A stretch of 24,432 bases of DNA from NCBI GenBank assembly GCA_003427395.1, contig BFEA01000108.1, positions 2,443,951-2,468,382 on the forward strand. Direction: 5' to 3'. Position numbers and translations under genes: made by a program. The notes under the pieces are model-generated. The model had not been told where the DNA came from. It worked only from the letters and a program-made list of their open reading frames with translations, and did no database searches. The first letter of the stretch is position 1. Each line of letters begins with the position of its first letter. This DNA is from Chara braunii. Lineage: Eukaryota; Streptophyta; Charophyceae; Charales; Characeae. Positions 19,050 through 24,432 of this stretch are shown here, one piece after another.

Positions 19050-19296
19050 CGTCCTAGGCCACCCCATCTACCCCCATCGTCTCACAAGTCACATTGTCGT
19101 CTTGCAGGGAATGGTGGAACGAACACATGAGCGATGGAAGTTGGCGGTAGAAGAGGAACACTCCGGAGCACGAAGGAGACTATGAGAGTGTATTGAAGTG
19201 CATACCAAGTCGGAGAGTGCATCCCTCTTGCTCTAACCCAACAATTTTTTGCCTCAAAGCCTTCCTATTCAAAACCTAACTCTCACCTTTTATTTT
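19050..19296. other. Spacer beside the recombinase relic, no gene seen
   Basis: An acceptor-like CTTGCAG at about 19101-19107 is followed by a short open frame that stops within 30 codons. This is too little to call an exon. Confidence 0.35.
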
Positions 19297-20175
19297 TCAC
19301 CCTCGTTTCATCTCATAACGATACCGCATGAATGTCTCAACACTTTTATAAGTTCCCTAACGCATCATCTCTCTCAAACTCCACCCCTCCTCAATATCAG
19401 CTTGAACTCCGCCTATTCGGAAATTGTGATCCGTCTCCCCTCCATACACCCCCCCTTCCCCAAACGACTTCTCTGTTCTTTTATTGAAATCACTTTCTCC
19501 TAACGGACCACCACAATGGCGGTCCGGGAACAAGTATCTAACTCTGATATCTTGCTTTATTTGACCATATGCAACCACCAATTTATTAAGAATTCCCAAA
19601 AACGTTTATTTTTCCTCTGCGGGTTCCCTCAACCTTATAAAGAATTTTTCACCTTGACGATCAGTTTTTGTATAACCTAGCCTCACTGTCCTCCCTCCAA
19701 CATTGATCTCTGCATATTGCAAACGCAATCCTTCACCACATCGCTGCAAACTCTTCCATAAATATAAGAAGATCGCACCATCTCTATAAGTTTCAGCTTT
19801 CATCACTCCTTTCAATGTTAGAATCTTATTTCTAATACAATTTATAATAATCCCCAATTTATCCCATCGTAAATGACATGTTGATTCCTCCGTCACTCCC
19901 CTCTGTAATGCATACTCTCGATAAGCCTTTCGAAAAGACTTGACATGACCACTTTAGCAAGGATCATCTCTCTCCCTCCCTAACAACTGAAAACTATTAC
20001 TTAAGCAATTTATGACCGCATGAACTGTCGATGGCGATACAATAGGACTTTTCTCACAGTCAGTTGTTCGGCAGCGACCTTCAACCTCAATTAACCACCG
20101 ACTGCTTATGAAGGACAAAATATTTAGATCGATGCAGCTCATACAATCCCGACCAACTCTATTTCTCTCCAACCA
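19297..20175 (-). pseudogene. Tyrosine recombinase relic (Crypton/DIRS-like)
   Basis: Tyrosine recombinases cut and rejoin DNA through a covalent Tyr link and move Crypton and DIRS-type elements. Read from 20175 down, one frame carries all the hallmarks: a core-binding N-terminal part (SPSTVHAVINCLSNSF, then KSFRKAYREYALQRG), box I Arg in LQRCGEGLRL (Arg 19741-19743), the beta-hairpin Lys in GYTKTDRQG (19666-19668), YLFP before box II, HNFRIGG (His 19426-19428, Arg 19417-19419), and SVETFMRYRYEMK with the candidate nucleophile Tyr (19321-19323). Three in-frame stops interrupt it: TAA 19954-19956, TAA 19606-19608 and TAG 19357-19359; it ends at TGA 19297-19299. The length of about 290 codons suits a recombinase core. 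The N-terminus is cut off by a stop and an A-run just upstream. No reverse transcriptase lies nearby, which favours a Crypton-like source or a truncated DIRS. Confidence 0.75.
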
Positions 20176-20177
20176 TT

Positions 20178-20761
20178 AAAAAAAAAAAAAATTAGTCACC
20201 TACAATAACGTGCTTGTACATTAAGTGCATGGCTCAAATTAGGAGGCAAGCATATGATTACTATCCAGATCAACCAGGTGGCCGGTGTAACGAGTAGTCC
20301 AAAAGAACGACGACCAACTTACCAAAAGAACGTCGAATTATCATCGTTATACTCGTAATTTGCAATCGTCTTCTTTTTCACCATCATCAATGTTATACTA
20401 GCCATTTACAATTGTCATAGTTATTTTCAATGTCATCTTAGTGGTCATTCCCCTCCTCCACTGCAAAGCCTCTCAGTGTTGTGTGCGCACTCTTTCTGTC
20501 ATGCGAGCTCTCACTTTTCTCCCGCCCCTCTTCATGCTTATTTATCTTTTGCATAGCACTCGACTGTGCGCATACTCTCCTTTCTCCTTATCCCTACGCA
20601 ATCACTTTCTTCTTTCCGACGATGTTTCCATTTTCCTTACCTTTGTAGCGCGCCCTTCTTCAATGCGTCGTTTTTTTTATTGCTCTTCCTCCCACTTATA
20701 TCCGCACTCTCCTCCTTCTCTTGTGTGATTTTCCTTCCCAGTTTAGTGACAGTCTCCTCCT
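20178..20761. other. No gene seen; pyrimidine-rich with a weak repeat
   Basis: An A-run follows the recombinase relic at about 20178-20191. A degenerate unit TCATCGTTATACTCG..TTTGCAATCGTC (about 20341-20370) recurs at about 20385-20418. The T/C-rich stretch 20440-20760 yields Ser/Leu/Phe-rich frames without motifs. Confidence 0.4.
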
Positions 20762-21221
20762 CCCGCTGTCAAGCGTATCGGCTCCTGCCTTTTTCACAAA
20801 GGCGAGAGTCCTCCCGACCACGTCACGTAAGAGTTAAAGAAAACCCAAGAGACAACTTCTAGACGACACATAGATAATCTCGCGAACCGTCGAAATGGAC
20901 ACTGTTGTGTCGTCCCTTTGGGGCTCTAGCTGAGTGCGTCAACCATACTTCTCGTGATCCCCTACGACAAAATAGGTTGCTAAGGGCACAACTTACGTTG
21001 CCTAAGGGGTTGTCACCACCCTTAGGGACGTATCCCTACTGAACTACTGACCCACATATGAAAGTTTTTATATGCAATTGCAGAGGTAGGTCAACCGAGA
21101 GTGTTTCTCATTTGCTGTGGTATAGATATGCTTGGTTAAAACGTCAAGTAGACCCGGACGTCATTCGCTCCTTAGGACGCTGATCTCCTAAGTACGAAGT
21201 GCACGCCGGTCGACTAGGACG
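20762..21221 (-). repeat. Dispersed repeat family, copy B
   Basis: This is the reverse complement of the family seen at 16887-17290. Its right end (21204-21221) matches the start of copy A, its centre (about 21062-21115) matches A and C (GCAATTGCAGAGGTAGG), and its left end (20762-20840) matches the end of copy D (GTGACG.GG.CGGGAGG, then GACAGCGGG). It is longer than A by an insertion in the second half. Confidence 0.7.
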
Positions 21222-22451
21222 GTCTTAACTAAGCAGGAAACTCATAACTATATCCTACTCCCTCAAACATATAACTCGGAAAAACAATTACGATGATACA
21301 ATATAATTACGTCAAAACGAAACAACCGTAACCAATATGTTCATCCGAATTCAACATGAGTTGAAACAATAACTGAATACCAACATCAAATGATAAAGTG
21401 AATAACACAAAATAAAAACCAACCACATCGAGTCGAACTCAATAAGTGAAGAACTATATTGAACTGTCAATGAGGAGTTGGCTTCGACAATAACCTCCGA
21501 TGCAATCGCCAAGATAGTCGGTCTGCCTCTGTTTTGACTTGGTAAGACGCACTGCCAAAGTCATTCACTCCACCTTACTAATGATCTAAAATTAGCTTTA
21601 CACTCATGTCATCACTCATCTCCATCCATTTTATTCTACATTGATGACATGTTACTTTACGGATGATTCTTGATCAGGTGCATTACTACTCGAATTGTTG
21701 CTTGTCTAATCCTCTAGGAAATGGTCTGGGTACTCATCTTCCTCGCCCGAGCACAAAGCTCAGATCTCATAAGTCGGATCATCTCCACCAAATCGAGAGA
21801 GTACTCCCCATATAACGGTTCATTCCGGGTCGATAACAGACCGACTCCTAAAGCAACGAACTCCCGCCCCAGATACTTCATAGAGAAAGAGAACATGTGC
21901 ACCACGAATAAATTTCAGTTGTTCTCATTTTTCCTAAGCTTAGGGTAACTTAGATGAGAAAAGTATGAAGAGGTAGAGAATGAGAACCATTTAGATGGCT
22001 ATAGACGGATGAGGTCATTCGGGATAGATAGGGTAACCTCGGAATAAATACTAAATTAAATTAATTTTGTCTTCTTTATCTAAATCAATTTTTTTTTAAG
22101 GTGCCCCACGAATTGACATTTTTCAAAACAAACAAGTCATTTTGATATGCAAACGAGGAACAAGTAAAAATTGAACAATCCTTTTCATTTATCTCAAATA
22201 GGCAAAATCAATCATTTTTTCAAGCATCCCTTTACCTACATGCACATCACACAAAATAAACAAGTTCAAAGTAAGCCAATTAAACCTCATACCAAAATCA
22301 GGTCTCACCTTTCACATGCATGACTCATGCAACTTTCCTTTACCTTTTTAAATTGCAAACTGACCTTGAGTGAAGTAGCTTGACCCACCACTAGGGAAAG
22401 CCATATGATATTCCAAATCGAATTGTAAATCCACACCGACTTAATTTACCA
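21222..22451. other. No recognisable gene; AT-rich
   Basis: A 63-codon minus-strand frame (21714-21905) is open but matches no motif I know. The rest is AT-rich with no strong repeat. Confidence 0.45.
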
Positions 22452-22470
22452 TAACCGCGCAAGGCGGTTA
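22452..22470. repeat. Perfect 7-bp hairpin
   Basis: TAACCGC (22452-22458), loop GCAAG, GCGGTTA (22464-22470). The related words CGCGCAAGGCAGTTACC lie near 16721-16737, upstream of repeat copy A. Confidence 0.65.
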
Positions 22471-22670
22471 CCCCAATCGCTTGCAGACGGTCTCAGACGG
22501 TTCAACCTATCGACCGTAGCACCAAGCGAATTCAAAACGTCAAAGCACTTGCACCATCAGTCTCAAAAAAAAAAAAAAGCGATCCCGGGTGTCAAAACCA
22601 CCGATGCAGTGTGTCCCAATGGTTACGACCTCATCTGCACACATCCCCCTCATAACCGTATTGCCTTGAT

Positions 22671-22862
22671 GCCACAAATTTTGTAGCACTTTCCCACTAA
22701 ATGTAACGTTGCGGCCATGCAACAATTTCGACAGCACCTTCCTACAGAAAATAACGTTGCAACCGTGTTGCAATTTCAGCAGCGCCTCCCCTTAGGAAAA
22801 CCTTGATGTCACGACGATAATCCGACAATACCTTTCCACAAAAAATAATGTTGCAACCGTGC
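22671..22862. repeat. Tandem repeat, about 48-bp unit, four copies
   Basis: Units start near 22671, 22720, 22768 and 22815. Shared words are CAATTTCGACAGCACCTTCC and AATAACGTTGCAACCGTG, with the third unit most diverged. The minus-strand frame across it (22540-22773) is a translation of the repeat. Confidence 0.7.
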
Positions 22863-23059
22863 CGTAACCACTGTCCGTTTCCCCTGCTTTCAGACCCTGC
22901 CAACGAGGCAGGACACCCATAAACTATTGAAATACAAACTCAAGTTCGAATCTATATGAAACCATGACACGTCGGGGTGAGGAGCAATTTCACGAAACTC
23001 GCAAAATGTGCAAAATGAGAATGAATCTTCCGCTTGATTGCGAAAAAGTGCAGCGCATG

Positions 23060-23284
23060 CAGGTCTAGTTGGCGTTTTAACCAAGCGTACCTATTTTGCA
23101 GCGAACGAGCAAACGTCATCGGCTGACCTACCTCTGCAATTGAATATAAAAGTTTTTGTAAGTGAGTTAGTTACTCGGTAGGGATACACCCCTGAAGGTG
23201 GTAACAACCCCTTAGGGAAGGTAAGTCGTGCCCCGTAGGAACCTATCCTGTCGTAGCGAACCGCGAAAGTAGGGATGGCGCACA
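23060..23284 (+). repeat. Dispersed repeat family, copy C
   Basis: It matches copies A and B through GTTTTAACCAAGCG, GCAGCGAACGAG, CTACCTCTGCAATTG, GTAGGGATACACCC and CCTGTCGTAGCG. It ends about 23284, where A and D continue, so this copy lacks the last third. Confidence 0.7.
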
Positions 23285-23328
23285 TAAGTACTGTGTTTTT
23301 TGTATCCACTCGCAATGACTACGAAATG

Positions 23329-23380
23329 TTTTTTTTTTTTTTTTTTTAATGAATGTAATGCCGAGGATTTTTTTTTTTTA
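23329..23380. repeat. Two poly(T) runs
   Basis: 19 Ts at 23329-23347 and about 12 at 23368-23380. Read on the minus strand they are A-runs at the 3' side of the SINE candidate, as expected for a retroposed tail. Confidence 0.85.
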
Positions 23381-23930
23381 CAAGTGTATCAGAAGTAATA
23401 CAAAAAGGGACCCAGACTCTAAAAAACTCGGTGGCCAGTGACAATCAGGGTCGACAAAACTAGGTTTGAAGGTAGTGGTGGTTCAAGCCTAACCAGTTTA
23501 AAATCTTTGGCCTTTTGAACCTTTTTATTATCATTATAATGTTACAGGGAGCCCTGTAGCAGCCAGCCACAGTTCAAGCCTCCAACAAGGGAATATGCGG
23601 GGGCTTCCCCCAACCTGTGGGTGGGGGATACCGGCCAGGGATTAGCCGGTAGCATCAGGACCGACGCATCAAAGCAAACCCGACCTGCAGGTGGGTGATA
23701 CCGGCCGAAAGTCAGCCGGCAGCATCAGGACTGAGCTTCTTCCATGTGCGAGTTGCTGTGCCTCCCCTCCAGTCCCCCCCCCCTACGAATATCAGCAGTC
23801 TCTGCTCAATGCGGCCTACCTCTAGGTGGCGGGCGAGAAGCTTGCGCAGGATACATGAGGCCAATAGGGATTGAACCCAAGACCTCCAGTATGTCACCTG
23901 CGAAATTTACCAACTGAGTTGGGCCACTGG
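23370..23930 (-). mobile_element. Candidate tRNA-derived SINE
   Basis: On the minus strand a tRNA-like head (23930-23858) carries a Pol III box A (complement of CCAACTGAGTTG, 23910-23921, ten of twelve consensus positions) and a full-match box B (complement of GGGATTGAACC, 23867-23877), with starts spaced as in tRNA genes (about 44 nt). The acceptor arms do not pair well beyond GGCC, so it is not a working tRNA; the CTCAGTTGGTA and GTC.TGGGTTC words resemble tRNA-Lys, but weakly. About 490 bp further down, the sequence ends in an A-run (plus-strand T run at 23368-23380). Internal tandem repeats lie in the body. Target-site duplications were not found. Confidence 0.5.
23599..23734. repeat. Hairpin plus 70-bp-period repeat pair inside the SINE candidate
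   Basis: GGGGG-CTT-CCCCC (23599-23611) precedes two copies of ACCTG..GGTGGG.GATACCGGCC...AGCCGG.AGCATCAGGAC.GA at 23613-23664 and 23683-23734. Each copy contains an ACCGGC/GCCGGT-type inverted repeat; the bases between the arms differ, the arms do not. Confidence 0.7.
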
Positions 23931-23954
23931 ATTTGAACAAAATCTGTGGAGCAC

Positions 23955-24236
23955 GAATCAGGGCCGTCCGCAGTCGACCGGGTTAACGAATCTTGAATCG
24001 GGGCCGTCCGCATTCGGACCGGGTTTAAGGCCTGGATCGTCATACAGTCGCGTCGGGCAAATTTAGCGAATCAGGCGAATCGGGGCCGTCCGCTCTCCAA
24101 CTGGGTTAACGAATCTCGAATCGGGGCCGTCCGCAGTCCGACCGGGTGAACGAATCTCGAATCGGGGCCGTCCGCACTCCGACTGGGTTTACGGCCTGGA
24201 TCGTCATACAGTCGCGTCCTACCGGGTCTACGGCCC
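23955..24236. repeat. 41-bp tandem repeats in a higher-order pattern
   Basis: GAATCGGGGCCGTCCGC starts at 23955 (one variant base), 23995, 24077, 24118 and 24159, spaced 40, 82, 41 and 41 bp. A second block, GGCCTGGATCGTCATACAG followed by TCGCGTC, follows units 2 and 5 (about 24029-24055 and 24193-24219), so the array is built as a two-level repeat. Confidence 0.85.
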
Positions 24237-24249
24237 AGCACTACTGGGC
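24233..24249. repeat. Perfect 6-bp hairpin
   Basis: GCCCAG (24233-24238), loop CACTA, CTGGGC (24244-24249), closing the 41-bp repeat array. Confidence 0.6.
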
Positions 24250-24393
24250 TAAGGGCCCTCTGATGGACAAGGAATAGGCCTGCCCGTACCGATGGGTTCT
24301 ATCTGCTAGTGTGTGCTCGCGGTGGTGTATGCTTGCGTGGGTGGGGTTGTGCGCGTGCGTGCGGGTGTTTGGGTGTTGGGGAGTTGTGCTTGC

Positions 24394-24394
24394 A

Positions 24395-24425
<31 letters not shown>

Positions 24426-24432
24426 CACACAC
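24394..24432. repeat. (CA)n microsatellite
   Basis: A CA dinucleotide run with one GC interruption reaches the window end; GT-rich sequence precedes it from about 24310. The array probably continues outside the window. Confidence 0.95.

Noticed and set aside
21714-21905. 63-codon minus-strand frame upstream of the recombinase relic
   Set aside because: No motif links it to the recombinase or any known family.
24241-24432. Minus-strand Cys/Val-rich frame at the window end
   Set aside because: It is a translation of the CA/GT microsatellite.

Overview
The window looks like intergenic, transposon-dominated DNA from a large eukaryotic genome. No gene in it appears intact. A plant-lineage host, possibly a streptophyte green alga such as Chara, is my best guess. 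It rests on the Ty3/Gypsy type, intron-like acceptor sites, long microsatellites and scaffold-style Ns, and it is inference, not proof.

Layout. Bases 1-131 are a fragment of a dispersed repeat that abuts a decayed Ty3/Gypsy pol (132-2977: reverse transcriptase, RNase H, an acidic linker, integrase). About 270 bp further on, on the same strand, lies a Gag-like frame (3244-5520) with coiled coils and a CCHC zinc knuckle. This pol-then-gag order is unusual. From 5521 to about 13760 there is no recognisable gene. That stretch holds many perfect hairpins, two microsatellites, a 180-bp duplication, a TATA-like element and a 43-N gap inside a duplicated segment bounded by 10-bp inverted repeats.

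From 13784 to about 15055 there is a tandem array of 17 units. Each has a conserved core (CCCTTAAGTTAGGG or a variant) between two arms. The arms change sequence from unit to unit yet in the well-preserved units stay complementary. This is the most interesting signal in the window. A repeat pair with UNCG-type tetraloops follows (15453-15570), then more hairpins (16444-16693), a dispersed-repeat copy (16887-17290) and a dense cluster of about ten hairpins with unrelated arms (17403-18060).

A decayed tyrosine recombinase lies on the minus strand (20175-19297). It keeps Arg, Lys, HxxR and Tyr positions in one frame broken by three stops and is probably from a Crypton- or DIRS-type element. The right side holds two more dispersed-repeat copies (20762-21221 minus, 23060-23284 plus), 48-bp and 41-bp tandem repeats, a tRNA-like Pol III promoter heading a possible SINE on the minus strand (about 23930 to 23370), and a CA microsatellite at the end.

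The coding remnants do not form a working pathway; each is a separate mobile-element relic.
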